This document shows positions 8,111 through 14,690 of a stretch of 15,149 bases of DNA, in pieces; the first letter of the stretch is position 1; every line of letters starts with the position of its first letter. Location: NCBI GenBank assembly GCA_049965715.1, contig JBMFWA010000026.1, positions 1 through 15,149 of the forward strand. The letters are read 5' to 3'. The translations under genes were made by a program, and so were the position numbers. Under the pieces are notes generated by a model. That model was not told the origin of the DNA. It ran no database searches and was given only the letters and a program-made list of their open reading frames with translations. This DNA comes from JAKAFX01 sp049965715 (GTDB taxonomy: Archaea > Thermoplasmatota > Thermoplasmata > Thermoplasmatales > Thermoplasmataceae).

Positions 8111-8229
8111 TTGAGAAAGAGCGAATTACTACTTGGGGACGATGAAAGATATGCTAACCATCTAATCGAGATTATATAGAATCCCTTGAATTCCCAACAG
8201 GATCAATTCTGAAAGCTAGGCTTAAGTAA
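8111..8229 (+). pseudogene. Possible small gene remnant, frame-shifted (very tentative)
   Basis: Two short frames join near 8171-8178 to give about 38 protein-like codons rich in Leu, Glu, Lys and Ile. A shift within the ATTATATAGAA stretch would make them continuous. A TATA-like box is placed as expected for a leaderless start at 8111, although the start would be TTG. I do not recognise the product. Chance is a real alternative at this length. Confidence 0.15.
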
Positions 8230-8234
8230 TTTTC

Positions 8235-8257
8235 TTCCCTCTTAGAAAGGGAAAAAA
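8235..8257 (-). terminator. T-rich tract and hairpin downstream of the DUF998 gene
   Basis: Read on the minus strand, a run of six T (8257-8252) lies about 18 bases after the DUF998 stop. It overlaps a six-base-pair hairpin (AGGGAA/TTCCCT arms at 8248-8253 and 8235-8240, loop of seven). Archaeal RNA polymerase stops at T-runs, so the tract alone could end the transcript. The hairpin is not followed by T on this strand. Confidence 0.35.
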
Positions 8258-8274
8258 TGGAAACTGGCATGTGC

Positions 8275-8895
8275 CTAAGAATCCATACTGCTGGGCTTAA
8301 GATCAAGTTCAAACAAGCCTTTTTTTTCAACAATGGCTATTGAAATAACTGCGGACCATGAGGCCAGAATTACAGCCTCGATTGTTTCGGGAACTCCCAG
8401 ACCAACAATGGGTGATACTACCCTGAATATGAACATTATACCGTAAAGTATAACAGCAAGGGCTATGATGCCACTCAGGATTGAATAAGCGGAAAATCCA
8501 TGGTTTTTCCCTGCAGTTCTTGCACCGACTATAATGGCAGATATCGGGAAAAGGACAAAATATAGAAGGGCAAAGATTAGGTGCAGATCGTCAGGAGAAT
8601 TTTCATTAAAAACGCCAACCAGAGCAAGCGAAGCACCACCTAATGCGAGGACTGCATAAATCCCTTTGAAGTACTTCACATCTCTCCCCACATATACGAA
8701 AAAGATCATCTCAGAGAGACCACCAATTATAACTCCTCCGTTAAAAAGGTAGGAATATGGGTGAACCCCAAGGTCGCTCAGTGCATTTTTGCTCCATGAG
8801 TACCATGGAGATATTGCTATATCTATAAATATCAGAGTAAGTGTCAATAGCGGCCCAATGAGTCCTAACAGGAAAATAGATCTGCTTCTGTCCAT
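8275..8895 (-). CDS. DUF998 family membrane protein
   Basis: This 206-residue protein has about six membrane helices. It carries the features of the DUF998 family: NALSDLG (37-43) after the first helix, then 'FNGGVIIGG' (51-59) opening the second, and later a GVFNENSPDDLH segment (94-105) with His105. The function of the family is unknown. The start was chosen with care. A GTG at 8943 opens the frame 16 codons earlier, but a TATA box (CCATATAA on the minus strand, 8931-8938) falls inside that extension at the right distance for a transcript that starts near 8908. The ATG at 8895, directly before the first hydrophobic helix, is therefore preferred. It is divergent from glutamate dehydrogenase with about 120 bases between the starts. 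Confidence 0.8.
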   Translation of the reverse strand: MDRSRSIFLLGLIGPLLTLTLIFIDIAISPWYSWSKNALSDLGVHPYSYLFNGGVIIGGLSEMIFFVYVGRDVKYFKGIYAVLALGGASLALVGVFNENSPDDLHLIFALLYFVLFPISAIIVGARTAGKNHGFSAYSILSGIIALAVILYGIMFIFRVVSPIVGLGVPETIEAVILASWSAVISIAIVEKKGLFELDLKPSSMDS

Positions 8896-8930
8896 TCGGT
8901 TTAATGTCTGAATGTATAGATAAACATTTC

Positions 8931-8938
8931 TTATATGG
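8931..8938 (-). promoter_or_regulatory. TATA box for the DUF998 gene
   Basis: CCATATAA on the minus strand is centred about 39 bases before the ATG at 8895, predicting a leader of about 13 bases. It lies back to back with the promoter of the glutamate dehydrogenase gene. Confidence 0.45.
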
Positions 8939-8956
8939 ATCACCTATTGTTTTAGC

Positions 8957-8970
8957 CGGAAATTTAAATA
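8957..8970 (+). promoter_or_regulatory. BRE and TATA box of the glutamate dehydrogenase gene
   Basis: CGGAAA (BRE-like, 8957-8962, allowing for one base) runs straight into TTTAAATA (8963-8970). This is the clearest archaeal promoter in the window. The expected transcript start is near 8992, giving a leader of about 25 bases. Confidence 0.65.
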
Positions 8971-8990
8971 CCGTTCCGACGATATACGGA

Positions 8991-9006
8991 CTGCCTTAAC
9001 AGGCAG
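8991..9006 (+). promoter_or_regulatory. Perfect hairpin at the 5' end of the glutamate dehydrogenase transcript
   Basis: CTGCCT-TAAC-AGGCAG forms a perfect six-base-pair stem with a four-base loop, exactly where the transcript should start. The ribosome-binding motif AGGA (9005-9008) overlaps the last two bases of the stem and lies eight bases before the ATG. The element could be an RNA structure that limits ribosome access or a DNA operator next to the start site. The sequence alone cannot tell these apart. Confidence 0.45.
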
Positions 9007-9016
9007 GAAAATCTCT

Positions 9017-10285
9017 ATGATAGCACAAGAGGTAAAAAAAGAGGATCTTGATCCTTTTGATATAGCCGTTAAACAACTTGAAAAGGCTGCGAAGGTAATT
9101 AAACTGGACAAGCAGGCGCTGGAGCTTCTAAGAGAGCCACAGCAGATTCTGCAGGTAAGGATACCAGTGAAGATGGATAACGGAGAGACGAAAGTCTTCA
9201 CGGGATTCAGAGTCCATTACAACAACGCAAGGGGACCGGTAAAGGGAGGCATCAGATTCCACCCTGAAGAGAACCTGTCCACAGTGAAGGCACTTTCAGC
9301 ATGGATGACATGGAAGACAGCGATAGTAGACATCCCTCTGGGCGGCGCAAAAGGCGGAATCATCTGCGACACCAAGAAAATGAGCACTGGAGAACTCGAG
9401 AGACTCAGCAGAGGTTACATAAGAGCAATTGGTGAATTTGTGGGACCTGAAGTTGACATACCAGCACCTGATGTTTACACAACACCTCAGATAATGGCAT
9501 GGATGATGGATGAATACGAAAACATTGTTAGAAAGTCCGCACCAGGTATGATAACTGGCAAGCCAGTTGAGTTGGGTGGATCGCTTGGAAGAGGAGACGC
9601 AACTGCCAGAGGTGGCATGTTTGTGTTAAGGGAAGCAGCGAAGAGGAATAACATAGATCTCTCAAAGGCCAAGGTTGCGGTACAGGGATTCGGAAATGCA
9701 GGGCAGTTTGCAGTCAGACTGGTTCAGGAGATGTTCGGATCAAAGGTCGTTGCAGTATCAGACACAAAGGGTGGCATATATCTTGAAAGTGGAATTAAAT
9801 ACAAAGATTTGATGGACTACAAGGCAAAGAACGGAACAGTTACTGGATTCCCGGGTTCAAAAAAGATTTCGAACGAGGAGCTTCTTGAGCTAGGTGTTGA
9901 TGTTCTCATACCGGCTGCAATTGAAAATCAGTTGACTGCAGCCAATGCAGACAAGATTAAGGCCAAGATTATACTTGAACTTGCGAATGGACCTACAACT
10001 CCTGACGCGGACGAGATCTTCTATAAAAAGGGAATAATTCTGCTGCCAGACTTTCTTGCAAACTCGGGTGGTGTGACAGTCTCGTATTTTGAGTGGGCTC
10101 AGGATATCAGCGGATACTTCTGGTCTGAGGAAGAGGTCTACAAGAGACTTGACGAAAAGCTGACAAAGGCGACAAAAGAAGTACTCGATGCTTCAAAGAA
10201 TCTGAAGATAGACACCAGAACTGCAGCATACACAATTTCTGTCAAGAGAGTTGCAGACGCAATGAAACTGAGGGGCTGGTATTAA
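9017..10285 (+). CDS. gdhA: Glutamate dehydrogenase
   Basis: This 422-residue enzyme interconverts glutamate and 2-oxoglutarate plus ammonia with NAD(P)(H), linking nitrogen and central carbon metabolism in the cytoplasm. The length is normal for the hexameric archaeal/bacterial family. Visible are GPVKGGIR (73-80, substrate-binding Lys76), IPLGGAKGG (106-114, catalytic Lys112), PAPDVYT (149-155, catalytic Asp152), the Rossmann motif GFGNAG (224-229) and LANSGGVTVSYFEW near the C terminus. The second cofactor strand ends in VSDTKGG with Asp249, but coenzyme preference cannot be read safely from this. The gene stands alone, with its own BRE/TATA promoter, a leader hairpin and a T-rich terminator. 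Identity as a Glu/Leu/Phe/Val-family dehydrogenase is very sure; the Glu specificity is the common case. Confidence 0.95.
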   Translation: MIAQEVKKEDLDPFDIAVKQLEKAAKVIKLDKQALELLREPQQILQVRIPVKMDNGETKVFTGFRVHYNNARGPVKGGIRFHPEENLSTVKALSAWMTWKTAIVDIPLGGAKGGIICDTKKMSTGELERLSRGYIRAIGEFVGPEVDIPAPDVYTTPQIMAWMMDEYENIVRKSAPGMITGKPVELGGSLGRGDATARGGMFVLREAAKRNNIDLSKAKVAVQGFGNAGQFAVRLVQEMFGSKVVAVSDTKGGIYLESGIKYKDLMDYKAKNGTVTGFPGSKKISNEELLELGVDVLIPAAIENQLTAANADKIKAKIILELANGPTTPDADEIFYKKGIILLPDFLANSGGVTVSYFEWAQDISGYFWSEEEVYKRLDEKLTKATKEVLDASKNLKIDTRTAAYTISVKRVADAMKLRGWY

Positions 10286-10297
10286 CCACCCCCTTCT

Positions 10298-10316
10298 AAA
10301 ATTTTTAATTTTTATT
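10298..10316 (+). terminator. T-rich terminator after glutamate dehydrogenase
   Basis: About a dozen bases after the stop codon comes TAAAATTTTTAATTTTTAT, with two runs of five T. This is the usual form of an archaeal intrinsic terminator, and no other gene follows on this strand for about 1.5 kb. Confidence 0.55.
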
Positions 10317-10385
10317 CGATGGGTTGAACGGTTCCTCCTGAAATATCCCGAGGCTGTTCTCACTGTAATGAATCATATGAAAGGT

Positions 10386-11720
10386 TTACAGAAGGTTCGT
10401 CACGTTGTCAGATAACAGTGAGACCTGGTTGTTTTCCGTCATGGTATAAATCAAGCGGTTATTTAAAAAAAAGAGCGGAGTGTAGAGCTTATTTTGGGTA
10501 CCAAACAAAAAAGAGGAATCATAATGGACGCGCCATGTCACCTGGCCGCTGGAGAGATTGAAGATTGTGTATAGACTATGATCTCCTATCAGAGATATCA
10601 AGACGTATCCAGGCAGGATTGGAGTCAAAATCATATAATCATCCGGATATTGTGACATTGGAATACCAGCTTCCCATTCAAGGCTGCCCGTAACTGTATA
10701 AGCGGAAATATTCTCTGCGTTCCTAAAAATTACGTCGTTACCGGCATAATAAACTTTGTCTGTAAAAATGGCAAACATGGTTGTGTCGTTTCCAGTGTCA
10801 ATATTGATTGATCTCATCGCATACCGGCCCTCAAACGAGTCTAAGCAGAGTAGGGTTTTATCGTATAATCGAGGCATGCTTAGTGTACCATTAACCACAA
10901 TGTTCGCAATCGTTTTCCCGTTGGTAGTGTTAAATACAAAAATCTCAGAATTATGGTAAGATTGCGCAGGATTTAACAATCCATCCAGTATCAGGACTGT
11001 AACATGCGGCGAGAAATCTGTATACACCAACTGATTTCCTGAGAAATTTGCAGCAACTTTCCATTCAATGCTCTGATTCCATGTGGTATTTTTATGCACA
11101 TCCCATTCTGTCAAGTTAATTTCATACATGGTCCAAAAAGCATTAGGGAATTCGCCCAGAGGACTGGTACCTGCCAGGACTACATTGTCTGCGACAATAG
11201 AAAGTGGACTTAACATGGGAATGGAATAAGCATTGTGTGGAATCAATTTGCTACGGAAGATAATACTTCCATTTCTTGCATTGATAAGAATGAAATAAAG
11301 CGCAGAAGCATTGGAGTTTACAACGTACCCAGACAGATTGATGTCAAAGGCAGAAACCACAAGCCCTACATTTCCATTGTAATTGTAAATATGCGGGAAT
11401 GAACCGGGAAAAACAGACAGCGTAAAATTCTCTCTCCACAGATAAGAACCATTATTGAGTGCCAAAGCGTTCAGAGAAAAAGACTGGTTACCATTGTACA
11501 CATTTCCTTTCTGACTCCAGCCATTAAAGTCTATCCAGAAAAATGTATCGTTTATAGATATTTCACCCATGTTTGAAGAAAAGTCCATATTGCCGGGATC
11601 CACTTTCCAGTTTCCGTCGAATGGTGGGGAATAGTATTCTGTATAAAAGTATGCAAAGGCTGAGCCCAGCAAAACGGCAATAATGAATACCACACCTAGC
11701 AATAGAAGTCTAGGCTTCAC
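10386..11720 (-). CDS. Membrane-anchored extracytoplasmic beta-propeller protein (PQQ-repeat-like)
   Basis: This 444-residue protein has a single N-terminal hydrophobic segment (5-24) preceded by Lys/Arg, so it is probably anchored with the rest outside. The remainder is beta-rich with many N-x-S/T sequons, as expected for a glycosylated surface protein. I count about seven repeats of a PQQ-blade-like pattern (hydrophobic strand, Asn/Gly turn, then an aromatic or hydrophobic strand) near 82-95, 140-155, 197-220, 259-272, 301-314, 337-348 and 382-396. This suggests a seven-bladed propeller. No cofactor ligands or heme motif are seen, so it is more likely a binding or structural protein than an enzyme. 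The start is GTG, with a TATA box about 34 bases upstream and almost no leader. No specific function can be given. Confidence 0.65.
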   Translation of the reverse strand: MKPRLLLLGVVFIIAVLLGSAFAYFYTEYYSPPFDGNWKVDPGNMDFSSNMGEISINDTFFWIDFNGWSQKGNVYNGNQSFSLNALALNNGSYLWRENFTLSVFPGSFPHIYNYNGNVGLVVSAFDINLSGYVVNSNASALYFILINARNGSIIFRSKLIPHNAYSIPMLSPLSIVADNVVLAGTSPLGEFPNAFWTMYEINLTEWDVHKNTTWNQSIEWKVAANFSGNQLVYTDFSPHVTVLILDGLLNPAQSYHNSEIFVFNTTNGKTIANIVVNGTLSMPRLYDKTLLCLDSFEGRYAMRSINIDTGNDTTMFAIFTDKVYYAGNDVIFRNAENISAYTVTGSLEWEAGIPMSQYPDDYMILTPILPGYVLISLIGDHSLYTIFNLSSGQVTWRVHYDSSFLFGTQNKLYTPLFFLNNRLIYTMTENNQVSLLSDNVTNLL

Positions 11721-11750
11721 AATTTAGTAATATTTCCAAAAGTATTTGAC

Positions 11751-11757
11751 ATTTATG
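11751..11757 (-). promoter_or_regulatory. Putative TATA box for the beta-propeller gene
   Basis: On the minus strand CATAAAT lies about 34 bases before the GTG start at 11720, predicting a leader of about eight bases. Confidence 0.35.
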
Positions 11758-11816
11758 CGCTATCGAATTCAGGATAAAACTTATCTGTCAACTTATACAT
11801 CCAGGTGGCACAATCA

Positions 11817-11824
11817 TTTAATAA
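11817..11824 (+). promoter_or_regulatory. TATA box of the tRNA-Gly gene
   Basis: TTTAATAA is centred about 38 bases before the first base of the mature tRNA, so the precursor would carry a short 5' leader to be removed by RNase P. Confidence 0.4.
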
Positions 11825-11858
11825 ACTCGATACTTTTCCGAAGAAATGGAAGCAGGTT

Positions 11859-11930
11859 GCGAGAGTAGTGTAGTGGTTATCACAGGGGCTTCCCAAGCCC
11901 TTAACCCGGGTTCAAATCCCGGCTCTCGCA
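11859..11930 (+). tRNA. tRNA-Gly, anticodon CCC (reads GGG)
   Basis: The 72 bases fold as a full cloverleaf. The acceptor stem pairs GCGAGAG with CTCTCGC, with discriminator A at 11930. The D arm has GTG/CAC. The anticodon stem GGGGC/GCCCT (one G-U pair) holds the loop TTCCCAA with CCC at 11892-11894. The T stem is CCGGG/CCCGG with loop TTCAAAT. The 3' CCA is not encoded, so it is added after transcription. No intron is present. A T-rich run (TTTATTTTT, 11934-11942) follows and probably ends the transcript. The flanks show no duplicated 3' end that would mark an integrated element. Confidence 0.95.
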
Positions 11931-11933
11931 TCA

Positions 11934-11942
11934 TTTATTTTT
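11934..11942 (+). terminator. T-rich terminator after the tRNA gene
   Basis: TTTATTTTT starts four bases after the mature 3' end of the tRNA, the usual position and form for an archaeal tRNA terminator. Confidence 0.45.
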
Positions 11943-11983
11943 CAGATGAATGAAAGTGTTTGTGTGGTCGATCGTAAACTTAA

Positions 11984-11992
11984 CTTTATTAA
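11984..11992 (+). promoter_or_regulatory. TATA box of the thiolase-fold / DUF35 / FAH operon
   Basis: CTTTATTAA is centred about 30 bases before the ATG at 12019. Transcription would start within a few bases of the ATG and no ribosome-binding site is seen there, so the operon is probably leaderless. Confidence 0.45.
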
Positions 11993-12018
11993 AAGTGAAG
12001 GTATAAACGATTGGTTTT

Positions 12019-13281
12019 ATGAAGCACGAAGGACGGAAAGTATATATGGTCTCCGGTGGAGTCACAAAGTTTGCTAAGGCTACTCCGGAAATGGACTTCA
12101 GGCTGCGGGTAAAAAAGGCGTTTGACTACGCGATGAAAGATGCAGGGTTGACACTGAACGACATAGATGGTTCGGTCGCCTCGTATTTCTCAGATCATTT
12201 CCAGAGACAGCTGATGTCCGGAATAATGGTACAGGACTATCTGGGACTTACACCAAAACCAAGCAAAAGGGTTGAGGGAGGAGGGGCCACTGGTGGACTG
12301 GCATTCCAGACGGGATTTGAGGAAATAGCTTCTGGCAGGATGGATACCTGTGCCGTCTATGGCTTCGAGAGCATGTCTCACGTGAATACATGGAAGGGAA
12401 ATGAATTCATAGCGCTTGCGAGTGATACTAATTTTGATTACCCTGTTGGCGGTTTCTACACAGGATATTATGCTATGATGGCAAGAAGACATATGCATGA
12501 GTTTGGAACAACGGTTGAGCAACTTGCTAAAGTATCGGTTAAAAATCACAAAAATGCATTGAACAATCCTTATTCGCAAAGCCCTATGAATATAACGGTT
12601 GAAGATGTCAGAAATTCGCCCATGGTATCCTCACCACTTACGAGACTGGACGTGTGCACAATGTCAGATGGTGCTGCTGTTGCTATTCTCGCTTCTGAGG
12701 AGAAGGCTTTCGAGATAACAGATCGTCCTGTGCTTGTGAAGAGCATAGGAACAGGTACAGACACAATGAGGCTTGCAGACAGACCGTTTGGAAAGGTACC
12801 GCTGCTTCCCAATGAGAAAGCCTCAGATTACAAGAATCTTCAGTATCCTGGTGTTCACTCATTCAGGGCTGGAAGGTCCGCTGCAAAGGAGGCATATGAG
12901 GGTGCAGGAATTACAGATCCCCTTGAGCAGATCGATGCAATCGAATTACATGATGCTTACACTTCTTCAGAAATACAGACCTATGAGGATCTTGGACTAT
13001 GCAAATATGGTGAGGGCGGTCAGTTCATTGAGGAGGGCAAACCCAATTTGAATGGAAAATTGCCCGTTAATTTTTCAGGAGGTCTTCTTGCATGTGGTCA
13101 TCCTGTGGGCGCGACAGGCATAATGCAATCAGTCTTTATGTTCTGGCAGCTCCAGAAGACCATAAAGAAACACTTTGGAAACGATAAGCTTCAACTGAAC
13201 AATCCCAAGACGGGACTGATTCACAGTCATGCGGGCACAGGGACATATGTCACGGTATCAATAATGGAGGCGGTTAAATGA
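12019..13281 (+). CDS. Thiolase-fold protein lacking the nucleophilic cysteine (possible Ltp2-like aldolase)
   Basis: This 420-residue protein has the thiolase fold of the SCP2/archaeal acetyl-CoA acetyltransferase-like group. Conserved are HDAYTSSE (311-318, the usual His of H-x-A-F/Y), NFSGG (351-355) and CGHPVGATG (359-367), whose Cys and His are the second half of the active site. The first half is changed. Where thiolases have the nucleophile in C-A-S/T-G-G, this protein reads E86-G-G-G89-A-T-G-G, with Gly at the Cys position. Claisen condensation or thiolysis through an acyl-Cys should then be impossible. The Ltp2 steroid retro-aldolases are a known thiolase-fold case without that Cys, and they also require a DUF35 partner. 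The DUF35 gene here overlaps by four bases, so the two are surely translated together. The fold is very sure; the reaction is inferred. Confidence 0.85.
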   Translation: MKHEGRKVYMVSGGVTKFAKATPEMDFRLRVKKAFDYAMKDAGLTLNDIDGSVASYFSDHFQRQLMSGIMVQDYLGLTPKPSKRVEGGGATGGLAFQTGFEEIASGRMDTCAVYGFESMSHVNTWKGNEFIALASDTNFDYPVGGFYTGYYAMMARRHMHEFGTTVEQLAKVSVKNHKNALNNPYSQSPMNITVEDVRNSPMVSSPLTRLDVCTMSDGAAVAILASEEKAFEITDRPVLVKSIGTGTDTMRLADRPFGKVPLLPNEKASDYKNLQYPGVHSFRAGRSAAKEAYEGAGITDPLEQIDAIELHDAYTSSEIQTYEDLGLCKYGEGGQFIEEGKPNLNGKLPVNFSGGLLACGHPVGATGIMQSVFMFWQLQKTIKKHFGNDKLQLNNPKTGLIHSHAGTGTYVTVSIMEAVK

Positions 13282-13787
13282 CGATCAATCCGGATGCAAA
13301 GATGGAGGAAAGCCAGATAGGTACAGAGGTCTACAGTTTTGATCCGCTTGTGGTGAAATCCCATTATGAAATAGACTACATCCACAGTTATGCACAGGAT
13401 TCACTCTTCTTCACGTCACTTGCAAAGAAGAAACTTATGGGTAGCAGATGCAAGAAATGTGGATATGTCTATGCAACCCCCAGGTCCCACTGCATGATGT
13501 GCGGGGCGGAGACAGAATGGCACGAACTTCCAAAAGAAGGAAGGATACATTCCTTTACAACCTGCTATTTTGGGAGCGAAGAGTTTCTCAAAGAAACACC
13601 ATTTCATCTGGTACTCGTGGAGTTCGATGGCGTCAATTCCCTGTTCATGGCAAGACTCATAGGCGCGGATGCAGATGATCTTTACGTGGGAATGCCAATA
13701 AGGGCAAAGTTCAGGAGGAACCTCAAGATAAGCCCCACCGATGTCTATTTTGTTCCTACCGGAGAGAAGGCTAAGCGCAAGAAGTAA
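13278..13787 (+). CDS. DUF35 Zn-ribbon / OB-fold partner protein
   Basis: This 169-residue protein has the DUF35 arrangement. A short N-terminal helical part comes first, then a rubredoxin-like zinc ribbon with C58-K-K-C61 and C72-M-M-C75, then an OB-fold domain (about 82-160). DUF35 proteins form complexes with thiolase-fold enzymes. In archaea they bridge acetoacetyl-CoA thiolase and HMG-CoA synthase, and in actinobacterial steroid degradation they join Ltp2 and a hydratase. Here the start codon overlaps the stop of the thiolase-fold gene (ATGA), so the products are likely made together and bind each other. No HMG-CoA synthase lies nearby. The N-terminal region of about 50 residues before the ribbon could contact a further partner. 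Confidence 0.9.
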   Translation: MTINPDAKMEESQIGTEVYSFDPLVVKSHYEIDYIHSYAQDSLFFTSLAKKKLMGSRCKKCGYVYATPRSHCMMCGAETEWHELPKEGRIHSFTTCYFGSEEFLKETPFHLVLVEFDGVNSLFMARLIGADADDLYVGMPIRAKFRRNLKISPTDVYFVPTGEKAKRKK

Positions 13788-13791
13788 GGAG
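13788..13791 (+). promoter_or_regulatory. Ribosome-binding site that sets the TTG start of the FAH gene
   Basis: GGAG begins directly after the DUF35 stop and lies eight bases before TTG at 13800. It is the strongest ribosome-binding motif in the window and supports the unusual TTG start. Confidence 0.6.
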
Positions 13792-13799
13792 CGATTTTC

Positions 13800-14690
13800 T
13801 TGAAAATCGCCAATATTTTTTACAACAATAAAAAGTGTGCTTCAATCTCTTCGAGCGATGGCTTTCATGTCATAGATGCAGGTCTGTTGAAAGTAGACAT
13901 TAAAAGTGACCTGGATGTCGATTCTATTCTTGCGAACAATCTTATGGAAAAGATTCAGGCGAAAGAAAGAGAAATTGTAGACTCAACTCCACCGTTGCCG
14001 GAATCGTCATTCAGATATTTGCCGGTTGTTGACAATCCTGAAAAGATACTCATGGTGGCGATAAACTATCACGGGCACCTTAAGGAACAGCACAGAGAAC
14101 CTCCTCTTCAACCATTGTTTTTCACAAGAATGAGGAACAGTCTTATTGCTCACATGGAACCGATCCTGAAACCGAAAGTATCACAGATGGTTGACTGGGA
14201 GGGAGAGGTGGGAGTGATCATAGGACAAAGGGGAAAGTACATAGACAGAAAGAACTACGAGGATTATATAGCCGGCTACACACTGGCCAACGACGTCAGC
14301 TTCAGGGATCTTCAGATAAAGACAGACAGAGAGGGGAAGAGGTTTACAGACTGGGTTCCAGGAAAAACGCTTGACTCGTCATTTCCACTTGGTCCATTAC
14401 TAATTACAAAGGATGAAATTGGTGATATCTATTCCAAGAAACTGACTCTCAGGGTCAATGGAAGAACCGAACAGGATTCCTTGGTGGATGATATGGTGTT
14501 CAGAATAGATGTTCTGATTGAGAGCATCACAAACGGTATCACCCTTGTCCCTGGTGATGTAATCTCCACTGGTACACCGGGAGGTGTCGCATACTATAAC
14601 AGGCGAAATTTCCTTAAGGAAAATGATATCGTGGAGGTCTCACTTGAGGATTTTGCAACCCTCAGAAATAAAGTGATAGCAGAACAATGA
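13800..14690 (+). CDS. Fumarylacetoacetate hydrolase (FAH) family protein
   Basis: This 296-residue enzyme belongs to the FAH superfamily, which acts on 2-oxo or beta-diketo acids (acylpyruvate hydrolases, oxaloacetate decarboxylases, dienoate hydratases and isomerases). Metal ligands are E134 and E136 in DWEGEVG, and D165 in ANDVSFRD. The spacing E136-D165 is the family's usual one. NYHGHLKE (89-96) offers a His93-Glu96 pair like the catalytic dyad of FAHD1-type hydrolases, and K189 in GKTLDSSFPLGP is the expected Lys. The closing motif GDVISTGTPGGV (252-263) is intact. The N-terminal 75 residues are the usual small lead-in domain. The TTG start is backed by GGAG upstream. It is third in the operon, 12 bases after the DUF35 gene, so its substrate may be a product of the thiolase-fold enzyme. 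The exact substrate is unknown. Confidence 0.85.
   Translation: MKIANIFYNNKKCASISSSDGFHVIDAGLLKVDIKSDLDVDSILANNLMEKIQAKEREIVDSTPPLPESSFRYLPVVDNPEKILMVAINYHGHLKEQHREPPLQPLFFTRMRNSLIAHMEPILKPKVSQMVDWEGEVGVIIGQRGKYIDRKNYEDYIAGYTLANDVSFRDLQIKTDREGKRFTDWVPGKTLDSSFPLGPLLITKDEIGDIYSKKLTLRVNGRTEQDSLVDDMVFRIDVLIESITNGITLVPGDVISTGTPGGVAYYNRRNFLKENDIVEVSLEDFATLRNKVIAEQ

Larger units (their letters stand above)
7998..8274. other. Intergenic stretch with promoter elements and a possible gene remnant
   Basis: Between the ATPase start and the DUF998 stop there is no confident gene. On the minus side is the ATPase TATA box. On the plus side a TATA-like CTATATAT (8081-8088) lies about 26 bases before a short frame starting TTG at 8111, which ends at TAG 8177-8179. 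The protein-like reading continues in another frame to TAA 8227-8229 (peptide fragments SELLLGDDERYANHLIEI and ESLEFPTGSILKARLK). A hairpin follows at 8235-8253. This could be a decayed small gene, but the reading is too short to be certain. Confidence 0.4.

Noticed and set aside
5964..8895. The ATPase and its neighbours as an integrated conjugative element
   Set aside because: There is no relaxase, pilus ATPase, integrase or flanking repeat; neighbours are ordinary single genes. Only the ATPase itself recalls transfer systems.
8896..8943. N-terminal extension of the DUF998 protein from a GTG at 8943
   Set aside because: A well placed TATA box lies inside the extension and the ATG at 8895 stands directly before the first membrane helix.
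11859..11930. tRNA gene as an integration site for a mobile element
   Set aside because: No integrase gene is present and I found no second copy of the tRNA 3' end (CCGGCTCTCGCA) elsewhere in the window.
12190..12579. 129-codon minus-strand frame inside the thiolase-fold gene
   Set aside because: It lies fully within a strongly supported coding gene on the other strand and its translation shows no domain pattern.
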